Under the pieces are notes generated by a model, which had not been told where the DNA came from, ran no database searches, and was given only the letters and a program-made list of their open reading frames with translations. Source: UBA1924 sp963976625 (GTDB lineage Bacteria; Planctomycetota; Phycisphaerae; Phycisphaerales; UBA1924). Taken from it: 29,443 bases of DNA. Positions 22,696-29,443 of the stretch are shown one piece after another. The stretch spans positions 1 through 29,443 of the forward strand of contig CAXBLA010000033.1 in assembly GCA_963976625.1 (NCBI GenBank), read 5' to 3'. Numbering within the stretch: position 1 is the first letter of the stretch; each line of letters opens with the position of its first letter. Both the position numbers and the translations under genes were made by a program.

Positions 22696-23534
22696 CCAGC
22701 CCCACCCCCAAAAAGCCTGCATCAATCGAATCTTCCGAGCCCATCTCTTGGGCCACGCTCCTGGGCGGCTGGATCCAGTTCGCCCAGCAAGCCGTGGCGT
22801 TGCCCAAGGACGAAGCGGGGCAGCGCTGGCGTGCATCGGTCTCGCCCACGATCGGGCTCCACGCTCTGGCGATGGCCCTCGGCGAGATCGACAAAGTGGA
22901 CTTTGAAGAGCGCCCGCTCGCGATGGACAAGTCCGAACTCGGAATCAAAGCCCATGTGAGCGAGCTCAACGAAATCTGGAAGGGCGAGCCGATGCCCGAA
23001 ACCATGGTCGAGCTGATCGAAGACGCCAAGGACGCGTGGGAGGCGGCCATTTATGAGGGCGTCGCGTGGGTTGTTTCTAGCGAGCGGTTCCAGTCGTTCC
23101 ACCCCGCCCAGCTCGCAGAGGCCATCCTCGACGCGGGCTATATCGGCGAGGTCCTCATCTCCACCCCGGGCGTCGAAATGTTCAAGGGCGCACCCATCGC
23201 CATCGCTCGCAATAACTCCGGCGGCCAGCCCGAGGACGACATCCTGATGATGATCCAGGATTTCTTGAGCGCCTGCGATGGCGAGCTCGAGCACCCCCAG
23301 ATCGTGCGTCCGGTGTGTCAGGTCTACCGCCAGTTCGATTTCCTCAACGGCGGGGCCGCCAAAGACATCGTGGCCGCCGTGACTGGTGATCTGCAAGCCG
23401 GGCAGCCCATGCTGATCCCCGTAGTGAGCGGCGGGGCGATGTGCCCGGTCCCGCTGCCGCCCAGAGCCGGCAAGCCCATGGACCCCGTCGAGGTGGTCTG
23501 GCTCGATGACGACTCGGATGCTGATCCGGGCTGA
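22692..23534 (+). CDS. Conserved-looking soluble protein of unknown function, coupled to CPBP protease
   Basis: 280 aa, acidic, with no signal peptide or membrane helix. I do not recognise a family. The N-terminal half is helical (WATLLGGWIQFAQQAVALPKDEAGQRWRASVSPTIGLHALAMALGEI). The middle repeats short amphipathic helices around ELIEDAKDAWEAAIYEGVAWVV, and QFDFLNGGAAKDIVAAVTGDLQAG precedes a Pro-rich acidic tail ending VVWLDDDSDADPG. Its ATG overlaps the stop of the CPBP gene (ATGA), implying a joint product ratio and perhaps a joint function. A small dyad (ATTCTGG/CCAGAAT, 23534-23548) starts at its stop codon; no U-tract follows. Codon use is host-like. Confidence 0.8.
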   Translation: MTSPTPKKPASIESSEPISWATLLGGWIQFAQQAVALPKDEAGQRWRASVSPTIGLHALAMALGEIDKVDFEERPLAMDKSELGIKAHVSELNEIWKGEPMPETMVELIEDAKDAWEAAIYEGVAWVVSSERFQSFHPAQLAEAILDAGYIGEVLISTPGVEMFKGAPIAIARNNSGGQPEDDILMMIQDFLSACDGELEHPQIVRPVCQVYRQFDFLNGGAAKDIVAAVTGDLQAGQPMLIPVVSGGAMCPVPLPPRAGKPMDPVEVVWLDDDSDADPG

Positions 23535-23694
23535 TTCTGGCCCAGAATGACCCGATCCATTCGTGATTTTGAGCCATGGGGACTATCATGCAAACCCACG
23601 CGCACGCCTGCAACTGAGCGTGTGCTGATCAGATCAATACACCGAACAGAACCTCGAAACCAACTCTGATACGAACACAGAAAAGGACTCCTCC

Positions 23695-24660
23695 ATGCCA
23701 AAGCGTGCAAAAATCTCGATCATCGGTGCCGGCAATGTCGGCGCGACCTGTGCTCACTGGGCCGCCCAGAAAGAGCTCGGCGACATCGTGCTCCTCGACA
23801 TCCCCCGGGCCGACGCGCCCGACCAGCACATGCCCAAGGGCAAGATGATCGACCTGGGCTGCTGTGCTCCGATCGAAGGCTTCGATTCCTCGCTCACCGG
23901 CACCTTCGACTACAAGGACATCGCCGGCTCGGATGTCGTGATCGTCACCGCGGGCATCCCCCGCAAGCCCGGCATGAGCCGCGATGATTTGATCGAGACC
24001 AATGTCAAGATCGTCAAGTCGGTCTCAGAGAACATCAAGCAGCACGCGCCCGACTCGATCGTGATCCTCGTCTCCAACCCGCTCGACGCGATGGTCTACA
24101 CCGCGTGGAAGGCCACCGGCTTCCCGAGCAACCGCATCGTTGGCCAGGCCGGTGCGCTTGACTGTGCCCGCTACCGTGCGTTCATCGCGTGGGAACTCGG
24201 CGTGAGCGTCGAAGATGTCCAAGCGATGCTCCTGGGCGGGCACGGCGACGACATGGTCCCGTTCCCACGCCTGACTTCGGTCCACGGCATCCCCGTTTCG
24301 GACCTGATGAGCGAAGACAAGATCCAAGCATGCGTAGACCGCGCCAAGGTCGGCGGCGGCGAGATCGTCAAGCTCATGGGCACCAGCGCCTACTACGCAC
24401 CGGCACTGGGCACCATCCAGATGGCGGAGGCGATCATCAAGGACAAGAAGCGGATCATCCCATCCGCGGCTTACCTCGACGGCCAGTTCGGTCACAAGGG
24501 CCTGTTCGTCGGCGTCCCCGCCCTGCTGGGCAAGGACGGCGTCGAGAAGATCGTCGACTTCAAGCTCACTGACGAAGAGCAGGTGCTCTTCAACGAGTCC
24601 GCTTCGCATGTCGCTGATCTCGTCAAGGTCGTCACCGACCGCTTCCCAGAACTCGCATAA
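23695..24660 (+). CDS. mdh: Malate dehydrogenase (LDH-like type)
   Basis: 321 aa, TCA-cycle enzyme interconverting malate and oxaloacetate with NAD. NAD fold: ISIIGAGNVGATCAHW (G11-x-G13-x-x-G16) with D35 in VLLDI selecting NAD over NADP. Substrate-binding arginines are in the mobile loop IPRKPGMSRDDL (R90, R96). The catalytic pair is in ALDCARYR (D156, R159) and GGHGDDMVP (H183). R90 of the PRKPG loop indicates malate rather than lactate specificity. Typical for the tetrameric LDH-like MDH branch. AAGGA lies 8 nt before the ATG. The 160-nt upstream gap contains no clear promoter. A strong terminator follows at 24687-24713. Confidence 0.96.
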   Translation: MPKRAKISIIGAGNVGATCAHWAAQKELGDIVLLDIPRADAPDQHMPKGKMIDLGCCAPIEGFDSSLTGTFDYKDIAGSDVVIVTAGIPRKPGMSRDDLIETNVKIVKSVSENIKQHAPDSIVILVSNPLDAMVYTAWKATGFPSNRIVGQAGALDCARYRAFIAWELGVSVEDVQAMLLGGHGDDMVPFPRLTSVHGIPVSDLMSEDKIQACVDRAKVGGGEIVKLMGTSAYYAPALGTIQMAEAIIKDKKRIIPSAAYLDGQFGHKGLFVGVPALLGKDGVEKIVDFKLTDEEQVLFNESASHVADLVKVVTDRFPELA

Positions 24661-24686
24661 ACGAGTATTCAACCGATCCACAAAGA

Positions 24687-24713
24687 CACCCGCTCAATCA
24701 GCGGGTGATTTTT
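24687..24713 (+). terminator. Intrinsic terminator of mdh
   Basis: CACCCGCT (24687-24694), loop CAATC, AGCGGGTG (24700-24707), then ATTTTT: an 8-bp perfect stem with a T-run, 26 nt after the mdh stop. It also separates mdh from the convergent gene. Confidence 0.88.
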
Positions 24714-24746
24714 GTATATGCATGTTGGAGGTCTGGGGCTCGTGAT

Positions 24747-25283
24747 CTACTTGCGTTTCTTTTTCTTCGCAGGCTTGGTGTTCACTGCATAGAGGTCGCC
24801 GACTTTGTTGACGAACTTGTTGCGCTTCTTCTCTTCACGCTCGACCAGGATATTCTCAGCATCCTCGCCCAGCGAAGTCATCAACCGATAGAAATACGGG
24901 GCAGACCCGAGCCAACGCTGCCAGCGTGCACGCATATAGAGGATGCTGATCGGGGCGATGATGGCCGCCGGGATGATGTAGAGCTTGATCGGGTTGGTGA
25001 TCGCCATGATCGTGATCCCCAAGGCGATAAAGAGCATCACAAAGCCCGCGACGAACTGCCCGCCGGCCGAGAGCATCTGCTTGTGGATCAGGTTGCGTCG
25101 ATCGGCGACGCTCGAGAACTTGGCCTCCGGATCGTTGCCGAGGATCCATACGGAATCCGGGTCATCAGGATCGAACACGACTTCGGGTTCTTCGTCCTCG
25201 GGCCGACTGATCGCGGATTTCACCCACTCCGGGTCGATGTCCGGGAGAAGTTCTTTGCGTGCTGGTCGGTCGTCCTTGGCCAT
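24747..25283 (-). CDS. Two-TM membrane protein of unknown function, paralogue A
   Basis: Start chosen at ATG 25283 (GGGGA 6 nt upstream), giving 178 aa; an in-frame ATG at 25319 is possible. An acidic cytosolic N-terminus (about 1-70) precedes two transmembrane helices (about 77-96 and 101-118), then the motif WLGSAPYFYRLMTSLGEDAENILVE (about 125-149) and a very basic tail KPAKKKKRK. The acidic-TM-TM-basic layout suggests both ends are cytosolic. Family not recognised. It shares the TM order and the P-Y-x-Y-R-L-x-T-S-L-G-E-D-A motif with the gene at 25583-26224, which makes them diverged tandem paralogues. Confidence 0.75.
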   Translation of the reverse strand: MAKDDRPARKELLPDIDPEWVKSAISRPEDEEPEVVFDPDDPDSVWILGNDPEAKFSSVADRRNLIHKQMLSAGGQFVAGFVMLFIALGITIMAITNPIKLYIIPAAIIAPISILYMRARWQRWLGSAPYFYRLMTSLGEDAENILVEREEKKRNKFVNKVGDLYAVNTKPAKKKKRK

Positions 25284-25335
25284 GTCATGTCCCCACATGC
25301 GTTCTTTACCCGAATACATCGGTCGAGTGTTCCTA

Positions 25336-25366
25336 AATAATAGACAAACGGAGTATATCTATTATT
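25336..25366. promoter_or_regulatory. 9-bp inverted repeat overlapping the -10 of paralogue A
   Basis: AATAATAGA (25336-25344) and TCTATTATT (25358-25366) are perfect arms with a 13-nt spacer. On the minus strand the spacer contains TATACT (plus 25352-25357), a -10 element, with TTGACG (plus 25373-25378) 15 nt upstream of it as a -35. A dimeric regulator bound here would block the promoter. Confidence 0.5.
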
Positions 25367-25513
25367 CGAACTCGTCAAGAAACGAAGTGATAACCGCTGG
25401 GTTCATCATTTCTTGATATGTTCGATATCCCCGCTCAACGGCTCGGCTTCAGGTCTATTTCATCCCTGATCCGTGTTGAGTCAGCTTGATCGTGTATAGA
25501 ACGATCTATAGCC

Positions 25514-25534
25514 ATCCGTGTTGTACGGATTTTT
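25514..25534 (+). terminator. Small hairpin with T-run, terminator-like on the plus strand
   Basis: ATCCGT (25514-25519), GTTGT, ACGGAT (25525-25530), TTTT. No plus-strand gene precedes it, so it may terminate antisense transcription, or be coincidental. A GATCGT/ACGATC dyad (25488-25506) lies just before it. The rest of 25284-25582 shows no gene. Confidence 0.3.
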
Positions 25535-25582
25535 ATGCCGGGCGTTGCATAGTGATGAAAAGCACGATGCTCAGCCCGATGC

Positions 25583-26224
25583 TCAGGAGGATCGCTTCCA
25601 GAGCAATCGGTACCCGAGCAGGTTCCGCGCGTCCTCGCCCAGCGAGGTCAGCAGGCGGTAGTAATACGGGGTTGAATCCAGCCAGCGGATCCATTTCCAG
25701 ATGCAGATCGGCAACAGCATCGGCGACGCGATCCCCGCGATCAATACAAGCATGGGCGATTCGATCGAAGCCGCCAGCCCGATCAGCCCACTCAGGCCCG
25801 TGATAATGAGCAAGGCGTACACAAACTGAGCACCGGGCGAGAAGAGTTGACGCGTGAGCGAGAACTGTGGGTGCTGAGCTTGTGAAGAGGCATTTTTGTT
25901 CGACTTGCTGTTTGATTCTGTGTACAAGCCGCCCCTTGCCTGGCGGTGGGCATCGGGCTGATCGAGATGGTCTGCGTCCAATCCATCCGGGAATGTAAAC
26001 TCAGGGTCTTCGACGCCCTGAAGAATAATGCGTGCAGATTCCGCGGCTTCCGAGTCCCGCAGTGCCTGGCGGTCAGCCTTGATCTTCGAGATACTCCGAG
26101 GCCGGTATTCTTCAAAGAGCGATTCTTGTTGGCTCGGTTCTTGGTGGCTCATGGTATCGGGCCGCGCACCATCGGCGTCTCCATTATGGTTTTGTCCTGA
26201 TCTTGGAGATGGTGGTTGTTCCAT
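25583..26224 (-). CDS. Two-TM membrane protein of unknown function, paralogue B
   Basis: 213 aa from ATG 26224; no Shine-Dalgarno supports it, and ATG 26152 (MSHQEP) is an alternative. The hydrophilic N-terminus is longer than in paralogue A and rich in Ser/Gln/Asn. EDPEFTFPDG resembles EEPEVVFDPD of paralogue A. Transmembrane helices are at about 133-153 and 157-176, and W-I-R-W-L-D-S-T-P-Y-Y-Y-R-L-L-T-S-L-G-E-D-A-R-N-L-L follows at 178-203. It ends soon after the motif and lacks the basic tail. Function unknown. It is divergent from the FKBP fusion gene with 191 nt between. Confidence 0.72.
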   Translation of the reverse strand: MEQPPSPRSGQNHNGDADGARPDTMSHQEPSQQESLFEEYRPRSISKIKADRQALRDSEAAESARIILQGVEDPEFTFPDGLDADHLDQPDAHRQARGGLYTESNSKSNKNASSQAQHPQFSLTRQLFSPGAQFVYALLIITGLSGLIGLAASIESPMLVLIAGIASPMLLPICIWKWIRWLDSTPYYYRLLTSLGEDARNLLGYRLLWKRSS

Positions 26225-26415
26225 AAAACTGCCGCGATCGATGATGTCGATGAAACCGCGCCCCTTGCGAGTGTATACGGAATAAATCGGCCATCTGATC
26301 CCCTGTTCTGATGGTCTTGTCGTAGTTTTTTGATCGAGAAAGGCACTGGATAGGGCCTATGATGAAGAATCACTGTCAAAATGAACCCAAATTCCACAGG
26401 TTGAGGAGTTCCTGA

Positions 26416-27528
26416 ATGTTGAAAGTTAGCTACCCATGTGTGCTCGGGGCGATCTTGCTCGCCGGCATGACCACCGCGACCGTGCAGGCGCAGGACGCGA
26501 CCGCGCCCGCCGCCGTGCAGTACGAAGCCCCCGCGCCCTACGCCCCCAGCTGGTCTGACAAAGAAATCGCGGCCATCGCGACCCAGCTCACCGGCACCTG
26601 GTCCCTCAAAGCCGCCAGCGAGGACGGGGCCGATGTCTCGATGAGCATCACCCCCGCGCCCGTCGATGGCATGAGCGACACGCTCTATGTCGAGAGCGTC
26701 TTCGCCGACACGCCATGGGAGCCATACCGCCAGTCGATGTTCCAGCTCTACCGCTACAAGGGCGAGATCCGCCTGCGGACCTACGAGCTCGCGATCGGTG
26801 ACAGGGCCCAGGGCGTGTTCAACGGCATGGGCGCCGCCACCGAGATCTTCCCGCCGATGGCCGCGGACAACCTGATCGCCACGCTCGATCTGGAGCTCCA
26901 AACCACCGAGACAGGATTCTCGGGCTCAACCCCATACCCATACCCGACCGGTGTCGGCGGTGCGGTCGAGATGACCTCGAGCATCACGCTCGATGGCGAT
27001 GCCCTGCATGTCGCTGATCGTGGATTCGACGCCGACGGCACCGTCGTCTGGGGGGCCAAAAAGGACGGCGTCGCCAAGTTTGTTCGTGGGGATGCATACG
27101 CAACCGCGAGCCGCACGCCGGACGGCATGGTCCTCATTGATTACATCAGCGATGCGGTGGATGTCGGTCCGGAGCCCACCATGGGCGATGAGCTCCATGT
27201 TCATTATGATGGCTACCTGAGCAACGGCGTTGTCTTCGATTCGAGCTATGCACGCGATATGCCCTTCGTCTTCACCTTCCCTCCGGGTGCCCGTGCCATC
27301 ACTGGATGGGGCTTGGGCATGGAGGGCTTCGCGATGGGCACCCATCGCAAGATCTGTATCCCCGGCTACCTCGCCTACGGCGAGCGTGGCAACCCACGGG
27401 CGAACATCGGCCCCAACGAGCCATTGTTCTTCAACGCTTTTATGGCCCATATGGAGGAAGGCGAAGCCCCGTCGGCCCAGCCAGTCCCGTCTCAGGTTGA
27501 TCCACATGCCGGGCACAACCACGACTGA
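26416..27528 (+). CDS. Secreted CpcT/CpeT-like domain fused to FKBP-type peptidyl-prolyl isomerase
   Basis: 370 aa. AGGAG lies 7 nt before the ATG. Residues 1-25 are a Sec signal peptide (cleavage likely after VQA). Residues about 57-225 resemble the CpcT/CpeT chromophore-lyase-like beta-barrel: LTGTWSLKAA, then the signature TLYVESVFADTPWEPYRQSMFQLYRYKGEIRLRTYEL. Residues about 250-348 form an FKBP domain: GDELHVHYDGYLSNGVVFDSSYARDMPFVFTF, ITGWGLGMEGFAMGTHRKICIPGYLAYGERG and FFNAFMAHME. The tail is Pro/Gln-rich and ends HAGHNHD, a possible metal-binding histidine cluster. FKBP domains catalyse prolyl isomerisation and assist folding; here in the periplasm. Phycobilisomes are not expected in this lineage, so the CpcT-like part probably binds another ligand or protein. 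Confidence 0.85.
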   Translation: MLKVSYPCVLGAILLAGMTTATVQAQDATAPAAVQYEAPAPYAPSWSDKEIAAIATQLTGTWSLKAASEDGADVSMSITPAPVDGMSDTLYVESVFADTPWEPYRQSMFQLYRYKGEIRLRTYELAIGDRAQGVFNGMGAATEIFPPMAADNLIATLDLELQTTETGFSGSTPYPYPTGVGGAVEMTSSITLDGDALHVADRGFDADGTVVWGAKKDGVAKFVRGDAYATASRTPDGMVLIDYISDAVDVGPEPTMGDELHVHYDGYLSNGVVFDSSYARDMPFVFTFPPGARAITGWGLGMEGFAMGTHRKICIPGYLAYGERGNPRANIGPNEPLFFNAFMAHMEEGEAPSAQPVPSQVDPHAGHNHD

Positions 27529-27559
27529 TTAGGCTCCGATTTTTCGAGTTTCATCCCCC

Positions 27560-27590
27560 ACAAGCGATGCCCCGGCATCGCTTGTTTTCT
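27560..27590 (+). terminator. Intrinsic terminator of the FKBP fusion gene
   Basis: ACAAGCGATGCC (27560-27571) is perfectly complementary to GGCATCGCTTGT (27574-27585); with a 4-nt loop the usable stem is 11 bp. TTTTCT follows. It lies 31 nt after the stop. Confidence 0.88.
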
Positions 27591-27595
27591 ATGAT
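27590..27595 (+). promoter_or_regulatory. TATGAT -10-like element 8 nt before the DnaJ-like gene ATG
   Basis: A TANNNT hexamer directly follows the terminator's T-run and ends 8 nt before ATG 27604; there is no Shine-Dalgarno. Suggests a leaderless transcript starting right behind the terminator. Confidence 0.4.
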
Positions 27596-27603
27596 CCCTG
27601 CCC

Positions 27604-28563
27604 ATGAGTTCAACAGACTTTTATTCAGTCATCGGTGTGTCCAAAGCCGCCGACGCGGACCAGATCAAGGCCGCGTTCCGGGCCAAGGCACGCAAGCTCC
27701 ACCCGGATGTAAGCCAAGACCCCGACGCGGGCAAGAAGTTCTCCGAGCTCAACGAGGCCTACGAGGTACTCTCGGACCCCGAGAAACGCGCCAAGTACGA
27801 TCGGCTCGGGCACCAGCAGTATGTCTCCGGCCAACCCGCGGCCCACGCCCGCGCCCAGCAGGTCGAATACTCCGATCTGGGCTCGATCATCGACGCCATG
27901 TTCGGTGGCAGCGGCGGCGGCGGGGGCGCCGGCGGCTTCGGCGGGTTCTCTTCGGGCTTTGGCGGCGGGCGTCCTCAGCGACCACGCAAGGGCCAAGACC
28001 TGCGCCTCGGGCTGACGGTCACACTCCTCGATGTGCACAATGGCGCGACCAAACAGATCTCTGTCCCCAGCGGCGCAGGCTACAAGTCCATCGATGTCCG
28101 TATCCCCAAGGGCATCAAGTCCGGCGGCCAGCTCCGGCTCAAAGGACAGGGCGCCGAGAGCCCAACACCGGGCGGGCCCGCCGGCGATGTCATGCTGAGC
28201 ATCAAGATCGCCAAAGACCCGCAGTTCACACGCCATGATCCAGAGGGGCTCGATCTCACGCTCGATCTGCCACTGAGCATCGCCGAGGCAACACTAGGCG
28301 GCAAGGTCGAGGTCCCGACCATCGACGGGCGCGTCGTGATGCTCAACATCCCGCCCGCGACCGAGAGCGAATCACGCTTTCGGATCGGCGGGCACGGGCT
28401 CAACGGGGCGTCGGGCAAGCGGGGCGATCTCTACGCCAAAGTCCGAATCGTCCCACCATCAGGGGCCCAGCTCACCGATGCACTCCGCGAGGCGCTCGTC
28501 GAGATGCAGGGGGAATCACAAGGCACAAAGGACGACCAGCCGGTGGAAGAATCCAGCGATTAA
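27604..28563 (+). CDS. DnaJ-domain co-chaperone without zinc finger (CbpA-like)
   Basis: 319 aa. J-domain at residues 5-70 with the HPD loop H33-P34-D35 (KLHPDVSQD) that stimulates DnaK ATPase, and DPEKRAKYDRLG closing helix IV. A glycine-rich G/F-type linker follows (about 101-125, GGSGGGGGAGGFGGFSSGFGGG). No CxxCxGxG zinc-finger repeats are present, so it is a class II (CbpA/DjlA-type) rather than class I DnaJ. Two C-terminal substrate-binding beta-domains follow (KGQDLRLGLTVTLLDVHNGATKQISVP; DLTLDLPLSIAEATLGGKVEVPTIDG) with the DG and GHGLNG turns typical of the family. Cytoplasmic. No dnaK or grpE nearby. Confidence 0.92.
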   Translation: MSSTDFYSVIGVSKAADADQIKAAFRAKARKLHPDVSQDPDAGKKFSELNEAYEVLSDPEKRAKYDRLGHQQYVSGQPAAHARAQQVEYSDLGSIIDAMFGGSGGGGGAGGFGGFSSGFGGGRPQRPRKGQDLRLGLTVTLLDVHNGATKQISVPSGAGYKSIDVRIPKGIKSGGQLRLKGQGAESPTPGGPAGDVMLSIKIAKDPQFTRHDPEGLDLTLDLPLSIAEATLGGKVEVPTIDGRVVMLNIPPATESESRFRIGGHGLNGASGKRGDLYAKVRIVPPSGAQLTDALREALVEMQGESQGTKDDQPVEESSD

Positions 28564-28686
28564 GTCGGTTCTCGATCGACCCAGCCAGTGGAATATCGCC
28601 TGGTCCCCGCGGCATACACCTTGCAAGAGCACTACACTCATCGGTGTGGAAACGGGTGTTTCTGCGATCAGATCGGAGGGGTCCGC

Positions 28687-29443
28687 GTGCTCAGGCAAAG
28701 GCATAACCTGTTTGTCACCTTGTTTGGTGGGCTCGATGCCGTCACGATCAGTGCCTCGGCTGCGCTCGCGTTGGTGATCCGCACGCATCGGTTCGATCAG
28801 CCAACCCCGAACACGCTCGAAGCGTTTGTCGAAGAATCGCTCCTGCTGTTCGTGGTGCCCCTGACGCTGCTGACCATCATCTCGTTTCGGCTCTACAAAC
28901 CCCGACGCGACAAAGCCATTCTGGGCGAGATGGGGCAGGTATTTAAGGCCTCCTTTGTCTCCGTGATGCTCGTGATCGTGGCCCTGTGGGCGGTCGGTTC
29001 GGCTCGGCTCGACGCGGTCGGTCCGCCGCCCGAGCAGTACCCCGGCTGGCGATTGGCCACCGATCCGCTGCGTTTTCAGCTCCTGATCCTGGGTGCACTG
29101 CTGCCTGCGATGATCGGCTCGTCGCGCATGGCGCTGCGTCTGGGGCTGCGATCCATGCGGAAGCGGGGCTGGAACATGCGCCATGTCGCCATCGTCGGCG
29201 TCGGGCGTCTGGGCCAGATCACCGCCCGCACACTGACGCGCAACTCTTGGACCGGGATCCGCGTGGGCTACTTTATCTCGCACCACGAGCAGACCGCACG
29301 CCAAACCTGCCTGAATCTCCCCGTCGAGGGCGGCATTCGCGAGCTCGAAGCGGTGCTCGAAAACAAGCCCGTCGATGTGGTGTACCTGGCGATCCCCAGC
29401 GCGATGTCGGCCCAGCTGCCGGCGATTCTGCGTCGCCTGGAGC
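28687..29443 (+). CDS. Polyprenyl-phosphate sugar-1-phosphate transferase (WbaP/WcaJ type), N-terminal part
   Basis: GTG 28687 has an excellent GGAGGG 6 nt upstream; the frame runs off the right edge after 252 codons. Three or four transmembrane helices (about 12-31, 50-67, 88-104, 130-148) are followed by a soluble Rossmann-like CoA-binding domain beginning RHVAIVGVGRLGQITARTL, as in undecaprenyl-phosphate glucose phosphotransferases. The catalytic C-terminal Bac_transf domain would lie outside the window. Such enzymes load the first sugar phosphate onto the lipid carrier for exopolysaccharide or O-antigen synthesis. TACACT at 28633-28638 may be its -10. A polysaccharide cluster probably continues to the right. 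Confidence 0.82.
   Translation, partial: MLRQRHNLFVTLFGGLDAVTISASAALALVIRTHRFDQPTPNTLEAFVEESLLLFVVPLTLLTIISFRLYKPRRDKAILGEMGQVFKASFVSVMLVIVALWAVGSARLDAVGPPPEQYPGWRLATDPLRFQLLILGALLPAMIGSSRMALRLGLRSMRKRGWNMRHVAIVGVGRLGQITARTLTRNSWTGIRVGYFISHHEQTARQTCLNLPVEGGIRELEAVLENKPVDVVYLAIPSAMSAQLPAILRRLE

Noticed and set aside
28516..29304. 262-codon minus-strand frame at the right end
   Set aside because: It is antisense to the DnaJ-like 3' end and the WbaP-like gene; His/Arg/Gln-rich shadow composition.
1..29443. CRISPR arrays, insertion sequences, rRNA genes
   Set aside because: No regularly spaced repeats, transposase genes or rRNA-like conserved stretches were seen on either strand.

Overview
The window is about 29.4 kb of GC-rich bacterial chromosome, densely packed with mostly housekeeping genes on both strands in short units. 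Several features point to Planctomycetota, probably a Phycisphaerae-like lineage: a free-standing FlgI-like envelope lipoprotein, a CpcT-like/FKBP fusion, a long B12-dependent ribonucleotide reductase and several orphan membrane or soluble proteins. This placement is an inference from gene style; no rRNA gene is present. I see no CRISPR array, insertion sequence, rRNA or tRNA.

Left part (1-8.5 kb). A truncated cation/proton antiporter and a TPR-tailed serine hydrolase lipoprotein are followed by an NfsB-type nitroreductase divergent from an HxlR regulator. Next come a Sel1-repeat lipoprotein, a PhnA/YjdM zinc-ribbon protein, an FkbM-like methyltransferase, a GNAT acetyltransferase, a beta-carbonic anhydrase and a glycerate-2-kinase-family protein. 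Middle part (8.5-15.5 kb). infA, a DadA-like FAD oxidoreductase and a phosphomannomutase/phosphoglucomutase lie on the minus strand. plsC and pyrD lie on the plus strand, and a large FlgI-like lipoprotein gene faces pyrD.

Nucleotide-reduction block (15.5-21.9 kb). A gene-poor 1.1 kb stretch holds a good match to an NrdR box abutting an extended -10 element, then about 590 nt of hairpin-rich leader. dcd (dCTP deaminase) follows, then an AT-rich orphan gene, then nrdJ (class II ribonucleotide reductase). The orphan gene fits exactly between two host-like genes and is compositionally foreign; it is the most unusual item in the window. Downstream of nrdJ, 410 nt of non-coding DNA ends in two back-to-back strong hairpins and a U-tract.

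Right part (21.9-29.4 kb). A CPBP intramembrane protease is translationally coupled to an unknown soluble protein. Malate dehydrogenase with a clear terminator, two diverged paralogous two-TM proteins on the minus strand, a secreted CpcT-like/FKBP fusion, a CbpA-like DnaJ protein and the start of a sugar-phosphate transferase (WbaP/WcaJ type) complete the window.

Two modes of translation initiation seem to coexist. Some genes have a good Shine-Dalgarno sequence. At least six others lack one and instead carry a TANNNT -10-like hexamer only 5-8 nt before the ATG, which suggests leaderless transcripts.
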